Positions 13,036 to 25,263 of a stretch of DNA of 64,000 nucleotides are shown piece after piece. Made by a program: the position numbers and the translations under genes. Source of the DNA: Ailanthus altissimus. Taxonomy: Eukaryota; Streptophyta; Magnoliopsida; Sapindales; Simaroubaceae. The notes under the pieces were generated by a model. That model was not told the origin of the DNA. It worked only from the letters and a program-made list of their open reading frames with translations, and did not search any database. The stretch is from contig OX327684.1 of the NCBI GenBank assembly GCA_946807835.1, positions 11,742,501 to 11,806,500 of the forward strand, read 5' to 3'. Numbering within the stretch: the first letter of the stretch is position 1; each line of letters begins with the position of its first letter.

Positions 13036-14939
13036 TTAAGGACGGTGTTTATTATTTGCTCCTGAATCCATTTATATGTGGTCAAGGAGTACTTTCCCAC
13101 TTAAAATGGCGAATTGGATACTGTTCATAAAATTTTGATAATTTATAAAGTGCAATCCAGCTATCTTGCATTATTTGAACTGGGTTGATGCAATTTTTTT
13201 TGGGTTCTTATTGATTTTCATTTGGTTGGAGTATGAATGTTGAATATGCTAATGCCTTGTGTTGGACTATAGTTAGGAGGAAAATTTTCTTCCTCTTTCC
13301 CATTTACAAGTTCAGTTGAGACTAAATCAAATCACATGCCATTTGTACGAGGGACAAAGGGGTGAAAGGGAATTTCATTTCTAATTGATGGAAATCGATG
13401 TTAGATAATAGTGTATAATTCCACACTACAATGTGGTATATTAGAGCGATTAATATTGAAAGTCATAAGAGCAGTGCTAACCGAATTAATTAGCATTTTT
13501 TGTGATGTTCACTTAAATTAAAAGTTTGATTTTGTATGTTGCAATTTATAAGTGTGTGTTTCGTACGTTGCAGTTTGTAAATGTGTGTGTGATGTACTTA
13601 AAAAAAAAATATTGAAGATCGTAAAAAATGAATGGTAAGGATTAGTTACGATGTCGTGGATCAATTGCAATGGATGTTAGGTGCCGTCTTTCTATTATTT
13701 CTCTACATGTTTCAAGTTTTTTGTAAAAACAATTCTTTTACCGAGTCTTCAAGTTTTTGAAATGAAATACTTTTGAAAGAAATACACAAGTTGAAAAATG
13801 CATGGAAAAGCGTATAACCAAAAACTTGAATATGTAATGTGATGAAATAGTTGGAGAGAATGAAACGTTGTAATATGTGAGTGATATCTTCATTTGAGTT
13901 ATTACTCTCTCACTCTCCAGCAAATTGAAACCGAAATTGTCATTAATAATAAACGGCTGGTATCACTGGCTGGATTACGTATTGTCGAAGAAACATACAC
14001 ACTGCTCGAGCAATCTCGACCCAGTCTTAAGTCTTAAATAATGCAAAAGGTGATCAGATCTACGATTTTGATGCCATAGATGCAGCCAAATCTTAACCTT
14101 AACAACTAACTCTATGTATTCTCGTTAAAAACAAATTTTTTTTTTCTAATAACAAGGTTTCCGTTTTCTTTATATTAATATATTAATAGATTGTTAGTCA
14201 TTTCTAATATTTTATATATAAAACTCATACTAAGTCGTTCATAATTCATTTTCTTTGGTTTGTGCAAGACTTCAGAAGAATTAATTGGATATTCTTTTAA
14301 TTTGAGTCTTCAATTTTTTTTAAAAAAATTTGTATTCTAATTGACATGACATGTATTTATTGTTGATGGATAGTATAAAATTATTATATTAATAATAATT
14401 AAAAACATAAACCTGATAAATAGTGATCATTAGTTAATAATACATTAATTAAAATACAAATTTTGCATCCCAAATTTGTAAATGTAGCACTACCTGTTTT
14501 TTAAATACATATACATTATAATATATATGATTAAGATTTATTCTTTTTTTTTTTGCACTTGCTTAAGATAACCCAATAATTTAAAATTTTACAGTGCATC
14601 TTTTAAGTTCTTGGTTCGATTTTTCTCTCTCCATGTATAAAAAAATTATTAATAACTAATCACCTTCTTGTATTTTGTCATACAACAATGCTTACACAAG
14701 AACTCAAATCTTGAAAAGATCCTGGTCTGAAATGCTAAAGAGTACCGGTAATTATATAATTAACAATCAAACTGGCAACTTTTTCTTTTTTAATTTCTTT
14801 TCTCCAAAAATCTCTACTTATAGAAGTCTAATTATAACAACTATAAGAAGAAGTTATGCCCATGGATGAATTTCACTTCTTCTCTTGAATCTCACACAAG
14901 AACACCAATTTGTATAAGGTTAAATAAGAATCCCAAAGA
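13036..14939. other. AT-rich interval, no gene recognised
   Basis: Sequence downstream of the ADK relic, with long A and T runs (13600, 14140, 14320-14540). Short open frames here lack any recognisable family signature. Confidence 0.6.
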
Positions 14940-16480
14940 TGTTAGCAGCACTTGGGTTGCACTGAAGTTATCAACACCATTAAGAGTAACCCTGGTGTAA
15001 AATCTTTTGCCTTAACTGTTAAATTTTATAGAAGATTTGGTACTTCCATAAACAGGAGAAAATTGTACATGGCTAAATGAAAAAGTTTTGAGGCAAGGAG
15101 ATAATGATTTTTCAAAACCATATGCTTACCTGTCTAATGTGATTGTGAATACAACCATGGGTAACATGTAACATATAAGAAGAGTTGGAGGAAATGGTGT
15201 TGCTTCATTTGAAAGACTATTTTCCAGTTTAGAGCTTAATAAGAGAGCTTTGCAAAGGACTGTAGAAGAATTATTTATGTGGGTGGTTATCACCTAAAAG
15301 GCCCATATGGAAAGATTTTGTTATCAGTTGTTTCTTTCTATTGATGCCAACAATAACATCTTCACTTTGGCATTTTATATATGTGAGCAAGAAAGTAAGG
15401 ACACTTAATCTTGATTTTTATAGTTTTTTTTAGCACGTGAGCATCCACAATGATATGGTAATGACTTAAAAGTCTTATTACTAGAAGGGCATTATTTATG
15501 CCATACAAGAATTAACACCAAATACCATAGTTAGGTATTATTGTAGGCATGTATGTGCCACTTTCAAAAGGCAACATCTAAGTGTATGAGGGAGTATTTT
15601 GGGAAGCTATAAGAGCAACTAATAGGCAACATCTAAGTGTACGAGGGAGTATTTTGGGAAGCTATAAGAGCAACTAACAAGAAAAATTACGAGCTTGTAA
15701 TAAATGCAATCAAGTCAAAAAATGAAGATGCACACAAGTGGTTAGTGGACAGTGAGTCCAATATGTGGGCTAACCATTTCTTTGATGCTTTTTACAAGTT
15801 AGACTATGTTACCAATAATAAGTGTAAGTCACTGAATGACTTTCTTAATGAGTTTAAAAAGAGACTTGTGTTAGAATTATTGGAGTTCATTAGACTAAAA
15901 TTAATAAAGAGAATAATTCAAGAGGAGGGAGAAAGTTGAGGTGTGGGATTCATAATTGCCTCCAATGATCCATGATAAGTTAGGAAGGATTAGAAAGTAA
16001 ATAAGACAAGTGCTAGTCATTAAAGCTAGTAAGACTGAATTTGAGGTTGTTGATCATGTGTTTGAAATAGAGAGCCAGTATGTAGTAGACTTAAGGAAGC
16101 AGACTTATGATTTTGGTGGTTGGCAAATGAGTGGTTTGCCATGCAAGCAGGACTTTGCTTGTAATATCAACAAGCATGCTAATCCTATTGAATTTGTTAA
16201 CAAGTGCATGATAAAAGAGGCTTGTTTGTAAATATATTCTGTAATAATGACTCCTATTCTATATATGTTTGTGTGGACTAAGCTTTAGGCTTGATTTATT
16301 AGCTCATGTCAGGCTTGTATAGCCTAGAAGACTCAAATAAATAAAAGAAAAAAGTCTAATAAAGCTTCATGTTCCAAATGCATTGCAAAGAGGAGTTACA
16401 ATCAAATGTAGATTGTGTAAGGTACTCGAGCACAACAAAAAAAATACCCAAAGAAAATTGATGAACAACTAGTTACAAGT
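14940..16480 (+). pseudogene. Mutator-like (MULE) transposase relic
   Basis: Frameshifted remains in MULE order: an N-terminal segment (FYRRFGTSINRRKLYMAK near 15020-15075); the DDE-domain core (YHLKGPYGKILLSVV, then IDANNNIFTLAFYICEQESK, 15270-15400); WEAIRATNKKNYELVINAIK and WANHFFDAFYKLDYVTNNK (15600-15830); a SWIM-type segment (VVDLRKQTYDFGGWQMSGLP, 16085-16140) that has lost its Cys-x-Cys; and a C-terminal zinc knuckle (CRLCKVLEHNKKN, about 16405-16440). Such proteins cut and join DNA at Mutator-type inverted repeats. No terminal inverted repeats or 9-bp duplications were located. Stops and frame changes show it is dead. Confidence 0.85.
15569..15678. repeat. 55-bp tandem duplication inside the MULE relic
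   Basis: Two near-identical copies, 15569-15623 and 15624-15678, both starting AGGCAACATCTAAGTGT. They differ at two positions. Duplicating 55 bp is itself a frameshift. Confidence 0.95.
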
Positions 16481-16567
16481 TCTTAGCCTCAATCTGATGA
16501 ATAACCAACTTCAAGTTCTCATCTTATTCTAAAGAGACAGAAAACTAAGACTCACAAATCAAGGCTT

Positions 16568-17213
16568 TGATGTGAACCAGACTACCAAAATGTCCATTAA
16601 GAATCCATGGGTGATGGGAAACAATAACATTATAGCTCTCGTGATGATGAGAAGCTTCTAAAAGCCTACAACTATATTTATTATTATGGTTGCAAAGTTT
16701 AACAGTCATTTTGAAGTAAAGTCTCGGTATTGGTAATTGTTGGTAGTTAGTACTTGTAAGTTTTTCATTAATTATTGTAATAAGTGTTGTCATTCTAAGT
16801 GCCTAAGTTTTTTTTTGTAGTAATTGGTAGTTAGTAGTTGTAAGTTCTTATTAATTGTGGTAATAAAGGTTAGACATCCTAAGAGGTCTCTATAAATACA
16901 TAAGAGATAAAGGGAAAAAATATTGAATTGTTGATATTAATTTTGAGAGTTTTCTCTTAAGTTCTTCAAATAACTTTTACTAGAATTTATCAAGATTTCA
17001 TCTTGTGGCGTTCTTTTAGACTTATCACTCACAACTTCTTATCTATCTTGAGTGTAGAGTCTACAATCTTCTTATACCTCTGGTTCTTATCTTTTATAGA
17101 TAGCGGATTAAGATTCTTATTTTTGGTTTATCTAAAAATTTGAATTAGAATGATCTTTGGCAAAGGAACCTCATTGAGCGTCGGGTCTTACTTTTCTTTG
17201 TGAGGTAACATCA
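16568..17213 (+). repeat. B1 5' LTR
   Basis: 646 bp, TGATGTGAACC to AACATCA. TATA-like TCTATAAATACATAAG near 16888. The 3' end carries a small CTTAC/CTCAC-loop-GTGAG hairpin and the ACTTATCA/TGTGGCGT module. Confidence 0.92.
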
Positions 17214-17732
17214 TTTGGTATCAAAGTTTAGGCTCTAAAACGAGTTTGAACTATCTATATTTTATTGTTCTTTCTTTTAAATTTGTATCTTTGTTTTAGT
17301 CCATAGATTCTGTAGATTATCACTTTTGTTTCTTCTTATTTGTAACTTTTATCTATTTTAATTCTAATTAGTTTAAGTTCTATTTTACATATAAAAAAAG
17401 AGACCAAAATAATTCAAAAAATATAGAGAAAAAAAATTCAGATTTAATTGATTTCAGGTTTACCATTCTGAATTAGTTGAAATGTTATTCAAGATTTATA
17501 GCATCAAGTCTGTATTTTGGTTATTTTGTGTAAATCCAACCTAAAATAAAACACAACTCTAATTGTCTTTGTTTTCCTAATTCTTTGTTCCATTATAATA
17601 TTGTTCTCTTTGCTTTTTTAATTTTACTTCTTTTGCATTTAACCTGTTCTCAGTGAACTGATTTGTTAAGTTTTGAACTATTACAAGTTAATTTTGATTT
17701 TGTTCATTTTAGTTCAATAAAGAGCTAAAGAT

Positions 17733-17854
17733 GAGACTAAACAGTGAAAAAAATGCAAGAGAGTAGTAGTCAAATTTGTGTGAAAACATGAGTGAGACTA
17801 AACAGTGAAAAAAATGCAAGAGAGTAGTAGTCAAATTTGTGTGAAAACATGAGT
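17733..17854. repeat. 61-bp tandem duplication in the B1 leader
   Basis: Copies 17733-17793 and 17794-17854, both starting GAGACTAAACAGTG. They lie between the PBS and gag; B2 has a related leader without this exact duplication. Confidence 0.93.
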
Positions 17855-17942
17855 GAAAGTTGAGTGAATCATTCTTTGAGTGAAACACATGAGAGAGTAT
17901 GCGAGGTTCTTTTTATTTTTCTAACTTTGTTTTGCAGCAAAC

Positions 17943-18985
17943 ATGTCAAACAACAAGAACAAAAAAAATTTCGACGTTATGTTAGAAAAAGTTAATTCGA
18001 AGTTTCTCATAGAAGCTTTAATGGCTGAGATGAGGAAAGTATTGAAAGCAGAGATGAGGAAAATATTGAAAGCAGAGATGAGGCAAGTTCATAAATGGAT
18101 AGATAAAGTTAAATCTAGTACATGAAAGGCACAGTCATATAAAGTTCCTAATTTGCAAAGGCATGATAGGCATTTTACCATGAATGATGATGATATTGAT
18201 GGAGATGCTTGGGATAGATTCTTGCATATGGTAAAAAAGGGTAGAAAGGCAACTAAATAGGAAGAGTTCCACAAGATATAGTTAGAACTCGAGTGTTGCA
18301 TCCTCTTTGAAATTGGATTAAAGTAAAGATGATGAGAAAGCTAATTCCAATTCCAAAGCAGAACCACCTAAGGGCCAAAACATAGGAGGTAGCCAAGACA
18401 AGGGTAAACTAGATTTCCAACAAAATAATAAAGATATTAAATATTTTATATGTTTGGGAATAGGTCATTTTGTATCTCAATGTCCAAATCAGAGTACATT
18501 GATTGTAAACGATAACGGTGTCACTGAAAATAAAAGCAAGTTAGATGACGAACCTATGGTACCTTTAGAAGATGCATGTGATGGAATGGAGTACCCAGTA
18601 GATGGAGAGCTGATGGTTACTAAACGTGCATTAAGTTTGCAACCGAAGAAGATGAAAAAGAATTTGATGATGTATTTTCCGAAGAGATACCCAATACTTT
18701 ACCACTAAAAAGAGGAATCGAGCATCAAATCGACTTTATACCTGGAGAACCAATTCCAAATAGGCCAGCCTATAGAAGTAATCCTAATGAGACAAAGAAA
18801 CTTCAAAGACAAGTTAGTGAGCTCATAGAGAAGGGGTATGTGCGTAAGAGCATGAGTCATTCTGTTGTTCTAGTATTGCTTATGCCTAAGAAGGATGCGC
18901 CATTAATAATATCACTTTAAAGTTCAAGAAGTTGTATTTAAGTCTGGTAAATATTTGAGGGCAAATATTTTTCAAGAGAGGTGAA
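17943..18985 (+). pseudogene. B1 gag and RT-start remnant
   Basis: Opens at MSNNKNKKNF with an internal repeat of AEMRKILK-type heptads, then degenerates. The zinc knuckle survives as YFICLGIGHFVSQCPNQ with its first Cys changed to Tyr. Next comes the segment leading into RT (VFSEEIPNTLPLKRGIEHQI, then PAYRSNPNETKKLQRQVSEL). The frame jumps near 18900-18930 to the polyprotein end (LRANIFQERGN in broken frame) and the LTR. It cannot encode an active RT. Confidence 0.82.
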
Positions 18986-18986
18986 A

Positions 18987-19305
18987 TGATACAAACCAAC
19001 AAGACTACCAAAAGGTCCATTTAAGCATCTATAAGTGATGAGGGAACAGTAGCACAACAGCTCTTGTGAGTAGCCCATATTATGAGAAGCTTCTGGGAGC
19101 CTACAATTATATTTATTATTGTGGTTGTAAAGTTTAACAGTCATTTTAAAGTAAAGCCTCAGTATTGGTAGTTAGTATTGTAAGTTTTCATTAATTACTA
19201 TAGTAAGTGCTGTCATCCTAAGTACCTAAATTATTGGTAGTAGTTGGTAGTTAGTAGTTTTAAGTTGTCTTTAATTTTGGTAATAAATGCTAGACATTCT
19301 AAGAG
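18987..19305 (+). repeat. B1 3' LTR, left part
   Basis: Matches the first half of the B LTR from TGATACAAACC up to CTAAGAG. It stops just before the TATA-box segment and is followed directly by viral sequence. Confidence 0.9.
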
Positions 19306-19391
19306 ACAAAGGCAATGTAAACCCGCTAAGGCAAAGGGCCGTTTAGGGTGTTATGCCAGTGCACACCTCATAACTAGTTAGACTCCCCTAC

Positions 19392-19405
19392 TAATATCAG
19401 AGCCA
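19392..19405 (+). promoter_or_regulatory. degenerate Met-tRNA primer site of the viral fragment
   Basis: TAATATCAGAGCCA differs from TGGTATCAGAGCCA at two positions. Caulimovirids prime minus-strand synthesis at such a site in the intergenic region before the first large ORF. Confidence 0.7.
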
Positions 19406-19799
19406 TTTACATTTTTTAACTAGTATATTTGTATAAGTTTTCACGCTATCAACTCATTTTTGTCTTAATATCTAAGGTGACTAGAGAGAACAACCATCCT
19501 TTATCATTATGGATCCCTTATCATCTGAGTCATTCATTCCTCTCCCAGCCCTTTCTCATTCACTCTGATCCATCGATTCTTCAAGAATGGACCATCTATA
19601 CGAAATCACTTACTTACCAGAAGAAAACAAAGTATCCGTGGCTGACCTTCCCATAATTAACCCCTACCATGCCTTTCTCAGACCCTAAAAATCCCTTTCT
19701 ACCTCTCTCAAACAGTTGATAACACCAAACTGAATCAAAACTAAAGAATATGTACAAGCAACCAAATTTGACCAACACCTCCTCTCAACTTCAACCGAA

Positions 19800-20345
19800 G
19801 AACAAGTAGTAACCCTTAGGTTCCCTGAGGACCTTCTGCCTCACTGGTTAAAACAAGGCTACACTTATATGCACTTTGGCGCTGTTCGATTTGCCTTAAC
19901 CCTCCATGGCCAAAAAGGGCTTGAAACTGTTTCCCACATCGCTTTGCTTGATGGAAGATTCTCCAAGTACAAAGATGCTTGCATCGGCATGATGCAAATT
20001 ACATTAAATGCAAGCACAATACTAGTTACTCTATACCCTAACTTTTGCATACCCCTTACAGATCCTAGCCTATTTTCAACCCTAAAAGCACAGATCCACA
20101 TTACGAGGGCAATACCAGAAGGAAACACATATTCAGCCACACTTCACTACCAAATTGTCTAACGAGTCCAAAACCATACCCTGGACTTCGGAATACCCCA
20201 TATCAGTCAAGATGACATCATGCTCTTTATAGTATCCAACAAGGTGCCAACATGCACCTATGTGCCAAGACAACTCTTCAATGAAGAACTGGTCAAACTC
20301 CTTCCAGATACATGGATAACCAAGTATGAACAAGATCACAAACAA
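19800..20345 (+). pseudogene. viral movement-protein-like region (broken)
   Basis: The frame around 19869-20162 reads YMHFGAVRFALTLHG, then ACIGMMQITLNA. These resemble the conserved core of the 30K-type movement protein found in plant pararetrovirus polyproteins; such proteins line plasmodesmata for cell-to-cell spread. A stop at 20160-20162 interrupts it, and related sequence continues to about 20345 past further changes. Not functional as it stands. Confidence 0.75.
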
Positions 20346-20379
20346 TCTTAGCCACCCAAATCTCTACAAACCACAAAAC

Positions 20380-22580
20380 ACAGTTTCTTGCAAAGACGGG
20401 ATGGGCAAACTGAAATTTGTTTTGAAAAATCGGGTCCTTCAACTTCACCCTTTCCAACTCAGTTCACATTTAACCCAGTCAACTACCCACAAGAAACAGT
20501 CCCTATTGTTTCTTTTTAAAGACAAGGGAGACCCATTTACCAATTTAAGACAGAGGATGGCCACTGCCACTGGGACCCCTTTTACAACTGTCAGTCATGT
20601 CAAGATGACAAATTGGACTATGAGAACTATGTCAAAAGACAAAGACAAAAAAAGAAAAAGCAACACTCTAAGTGTACCCTCAAGAAAAGATATCATAATG
20701 GTGATGCAAATGTCAAGCTCCTAAGACAATCGTCTGAAAATTTTGATTATTTTGTCACCTACTCTGCCCCACATCACAACCCTCTTCCAAATTGTAAACC
20801 ACACAAAAGGACACACGCAACCATCACCGATATGCAAACCGAAACCCCAATCCCCAAATCTCTCAAACCCTATTCCACAAATCTGTATGTTCTCGCCTGT
20901 AGACTTTCCTCCATTAACCCCCCAACACTGAGGAAAATACTGTCCAACAATGGAAAGTAAAACAACTAAACACTAGATGGGCAGACGGTACTTTTGAACA
21001 AACAAGTCCTACAGATGCAGTTATCAACTGGCAGTCACAGAATGCTGTAGCCCAAAATAATGTTCTTAAAAGAATTGAAGAATCTCAGACAAGGATAGAA
21101 GCCAAAATTGACAATGGCTTCACGACCCACCAGATGTTGATAGACAAACTCAAACTTGAGATTAAAGTATTGTGCGAATATGTGCTAAATCTGGTTCAAC
21201 ACAGTCTCCCCTTCCAAGAGCAAGAAAAGAAAATCAATCATTTGAAAACCTAACTACGAAGCCTCGAACAAGACATCTTTTAGCCGTGGTGACTAGTAGA
21301 TATCTTTCCCAATGCATTACAACCTCTATCATGTACCAAGCCTCCTTCCATCTTTGGTGACAATTCTACACTAATCCCAAAAAAAAAGGACAAAAAGAAA
21401 AAGCATGCCTCCGAGCCATCTACTACATTCACGGCTTCAGCCTTGGACATAATTACAGAACCCATCTTTAAAACCTTACCAACCCCACCCCCAGAATTCT
21501 ACCGGAACCCGAACCCTATGAGATCCATTTTTCCTTCAACTACTATGAATTAACTATTCACCCTCACTAAGACGCCAACACCACAAACAGCCTCAAAACC
21601 TGAATCCATCTCTGGATCAACATCATGGTCAACGACCTTCCTGATTCCACCCCAATACATGAACACTACACCCCCAGACCCAAAGATATCAAGACCACAA
21701 ACAGAAGTTCATGAACTAGATTCCTCCATGGATGAGGCAAAAACTCCACTGCGGAGACGAGTTTAATCATCGCGACCAAACAACACATAGAAAGAATATT
21801 GGCTAACTCTCGATGATGTCAGCCCTCATAAATAGGTTGATCGCATTTTCGAGTTTCAAGCATAGTGCTTAGCTGAGCAATAAAAGGTTGAGGTTACCAT
21901 CCATGAAGTTATACAAAAGGCCATTGCCCGATTTCAAAGAATACTAAAATACTGGTACCTCCATTTGGGAGAATATAGACAATGCATGCTATAACAAAAT
22001 GATTCAATCGAACAATTCATTGGCATTTTATTTAATGAATTTATCGGAGAAGAATGCCACATAACAGAGAAAGCTCGCGAAGAATTCTTTAAGATGAAGT
22101 GTTGTTCATATAAACGAAAAGATCTTGAATTACATTTAAAAAATGCAACAGCCAGATACTACATTCTGGGAATTGATGACCCTAATCTGAAACAAGTCTA
22201 TCTTAATTTAGTCCCAAAACCATTGGGACAAGAGGCTTTAAAATTTCTTGATTCAAAGAACAAAAATCTGCAGAATTCCTCCATAAGAGTAATCCAATAG
22301 GCAATCTTATCAGCCCTAGACAAGTTATATGCACGCCATAAATTATGCAAGGATTTTGATCTCATGGGCAAAAGGATTCAAAAGGCTTGTGAATGACGTA
22401 ATCTGTAGATTAAATGTCCAGAAAAAGAATGCTCTTGCAGAACTAAAAAAAAGCACCATCACCAGAAGTTCAAAATGCAGCAACCATTCTCCCGGCCACC
22501 CAAGTCTAAGAAGAGATTTTTTCAAAGAAAATCAACTTTTTCGAAGAAAAGAAATAAATGAAGGGGGTATGAAAACATAA
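20380..22580 (+). pseudogene. viral coat-protein-like region (broken)
   Basis: Fragmented frames with a Cys-rich WDPFYNCQSCQDD segment near 20573-20610, a low-complexity Pro/Thr/Ser linker (21380-21770), a capsid-like helical part (22094-22300), then a CPEKECSCRTKKKHH zinc-finger-like segment near 22407-22455 and a basic tail. That order resembles the coat-protein half of caulimovirid ORF1 polyproteins. Many stops occur, for example near 21254, 21764 and 22298. Confidence 0.7.
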
Positions 22581-22635
22581 AGTAGTCCTCGACAATAGGA
22601 TAGTAATGCACCTCATGATCGGATATAATCATAAC

Positions 22636-22928
22636 ATAGAATTGATGATATTAATATTGAGAGTTTTCTCTTAGGTTCTTCAAAGATCTTTTATTAGAAC
22701 TTATCAAGATTTCATCTTGTAGCGTTCTTTCAGACTTATCACTCATAACTTCTTAACTATCTTAAGTGTGGTGTCTATAATCTTCTTATATCTATGATTT
22801 TTATCTCTTATAGATAATGAGTCAAGGTTTTTATTTTTTATTTATTTAAAAATCTAAATTAGAACAATTCTTGGTAAAAGAACTTTATTGAGCGCTAAGT
22901 CTCACTTTTCTTTGTAAGGTTCACATTA
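22636..22928 (+). repeat. B1 3' LTR, right part
   Basis: Resumes at ATAGAATTGATGATATTAA and continues to GGTTCACATTA. About 37 bp present in other B LTRs, including TCTCTATAAATA, is missing between the two parts. Confidence 0.9.
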
Positions 22929-23219
22929 GGCTTGGTAAAGGAATTAGAAGATTGTACAATCTTCAAAGAACTTTTATTAGAACTTATCAAGATTTCATCT
23001 TGTGGTGTTCTTTTAGACTTATCACTCACAACTTCTTAACTATCTTAAGTGTTGTGTCTATAATCTTCTTATATCTATGGTTTTTATCTCTTATAGATAA
23101 TAAGTCAAGGTTCTTATTTTTTATTTATTTAAAAATTTAAATTAGAACGATTCTTGGTAAAGGAACTTTATTGAGTGCTAAGTCTCACTTTGCTTTGTGA
23201 GGTTCACATTAGGCTTGGT
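22678..23219. repeat. 283-bp tandem duplication of the B1 LTR end plus flank
   Basis: 22678-22960 and 22961-23219 both run from CTTCAAAGA to CACATTAGGCTTGG. The unit contains the end of the LTR, the TSD GGCTT and 27 bp beyond it, so the duplication happened after B1 inserted. Confidence 0.93.
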
Positions 23220-25109
23220 TTCAGCCAACCTTTTGCCTTTATGATAGGGGTAAAATAATCATTTAATTTATTCTCATTTTACTTAGAGATTTAATATTTT
23301 ATTGAGAATACATGGCTATTTTAATGAGTGTTATTGTTTATTTAGATATTGAGGCTAAAAAGAGCAAATATAAAGAAATAGGGGTAAAATTATAATTTTT
23401 TTAAAAAAAGTAACACAAAATAGGGACTAAAATGAAAGAAAATTTTAAAATAGGAGTCAGCACTCTAACAGTACAAGCTTTAGCATTACAGTGGCAACTT
23501 CAGAAACAAATTAGGCAAAGCCAAAATAAGATTTCTTATTAGTCGCATTTTTCGCCTCAGCACCAGATGAAGATCGTTGCAACGACAGTCTATCACCTAA
23601 ATGCTAAATAGCCATCGCTACAGCGGTAGAGACTCAAAGATGCAGTGCCCCAACGATCATGCTTTCCTACTTTAACAAGAATACTGCTTTCACCCTCTAA
23701 TTAATACCTATAAAAGACCACTCGTCCCAACCTTCAAAGCATCAGAAAAATACATACAATACAAGGCTATTAGAGTTAATCAAGGCAATTCAAGAGGGAG
23801 AATCATTAGAGTTTGATAAGGTAAGCGTATTTCAGCAAATTTGTAATAATGCTTCAACGGTTATACCGATTTGCTAGAATTATGTTTTCATTAGTGTTTT
23901 GCCTGTTTTCTATTTGAATCATAAACTAAATTTTCTTTCTAGGGTTAACACTTGAACTCAATATGCAGAACTTAATTGTAATATTTTTTATATTTAATAA
24001 ACTAAGTTTATTATTATTCAATTTATTGGTGCTTAATGCGTTATAATATCTGGCTAATGTTATAATTTATTAGGTAATATTTTAATAAACTCGAAAGAGA
24101 AATTATTGTATTTAGACCATAATAAATTGATATATGATTGTAGAGTGATTTACAAGTTTCAATTTAGGATAGAATTATACATAATTGGTATGCATGATCG
24201 ATAAGATTTGTTCTTAATGAGTTTTAATTTATTACAAATACCATAGAGATTAGGTGTTTGATAAATTGAGACATACTTGTTTGACCTTGAGAGAGATGAT
24301 AAGCGCATTTTATATATGATATTACACCCCTATTAATTTGATAATTGCTCATTTTGAATGTGAATACATGACCTTTTTATGTATATTAATTTTATTTTGT
24401 AGTTTTCAAGTTAATAAAACTATTTGGGATGAAAATTCAAAGAAAACAAACTAAAGACCAAAAATGCTACATTGCAATAAACAGTAGCGGGGTGAACAAT
24501 GTCGGATGTATAGTATCGCTACAGTGCCAGCAATAGTGTTGTGCCCTAGCACCAGAAATTGGCGCCCAAGCTCTAAAATGGGCTTCATTGGCAAAATATT
24601 CGGTGCTCAGGTGCAAAAATATGGAGCTCAGGCGCCATCACCTATTTTAACCCCCCTTTTCTTGCATAATTTGAAACCTATAAATACTATCCTTTAGCCA
24701 TTTTCTCATGAATCAAAAGGGAGGCACGAAATTTGCAAAAGAGAACAAGACTTGAGCTCATATTTAAAGAGAAGAAATAATGTCTCCAAGGTTTCTTGAG
24801 CATCATTGAAGACATTTGAAGAATTAAAACCTTGGAGACATCCCCAATTTCGATTTTCTCTTTCTTTTCTTTGTATTTTCTCTTTTGTTTAAATTTTCAA
24901 CTTTGAATAATGAGTTGTATCTATAGATTTCTAGATAATTTTAGTTATGGTTGAATTTGTATGTGATCAAACTTGAATTCTAAAGCTTGATGCAGTTTTA
25001 TTTATATTATGTTTGGATGATTTAGTATATTTTCGTTGAATTCATTTATGTTTCTCTATGCTTAATGCTTCCAAGTGATTGGAAAATAAATTTGTGGGCC
25101 TCCACCCCT

Positions 25110-25263
25110 TCACGTCACGCATTCTTCAGGGTGGGCCACCCACTCAAAGGAATATCGAAGTCCCCCCTCATTTTTTTCGCCTTTTCGAGGCTCAAACCCA
25201 GGACCATATGGGGTTCTAAGACCACTGGGGAGCACCTCTGGTACTAGTTAAGCTATTTTTTTA
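25110..25263 (-). mobile_element. probable tRNA-derived SINE
   Basis: GC-richer block flanked by near-identical direct repeats TTGTGGGCCTCCACCCCT (25092-25109) and TTGTGGGCCCCACCCCT (25264-25280). On the minus strand it has box-A-like GCTCCCCAGTGG and, 35 nt from it, box-B-like GGTTTGAGCC, spaced as in a pol III promoter. The tail is not clear, so the assignment is tentative. Confidence 0.5.

Larger units (their letters stand above)
19306..22635 (+). mobile_element. endogenous pararetrovirus fragment (Caulimoviridae-like), broken
   Basis: About 3.3 kb unlike the surrounding LTR. In order it has a Met-tRNA primer-like site, a movement-protein-like region and a coat-protein-like region ending in a Cys/His and lysine-rich segment. 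This is the gene order of plant double-stranded DNA pararetroviruses. No reverse transcriptase region was found, so only the 5' half of a genome is present. Stops and frameshifts are numerous. There are no LTRs and no TSD, and about 37 bp of the host LTR is missing, which fits end-joining and not integrase action. The genus was not assigned. Confidence 0.85.
16568..22928 (+). mobile_element. Ty3/gypsy element B1, pol-deleted, 3' LTR split by viral DNA
   Basis: 5' LTR 16568-17213. PBS-like TGGTATCAAAG at 17216. Degenerate gag, the start of RT, then a jump to the polyprotein end and the 3' LTR (18987-19305 plus 22636-22928). TSD GGCTT at 16563-16567 and 22929-22933; the terminal LTR base pair is CATTA in place of CATCA. 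Without the viral insert it would be near 3 kb. RT beyond its first motifs, RNase H and integrase are absent, as in B2. Confidence 0.9.

Noticed and set aside
14940..16567. Terminal inverted repeats for the MULE
   Set aside because: No convincing long inverted repeat or 9-bp flanking duplication was found on either side by eye.
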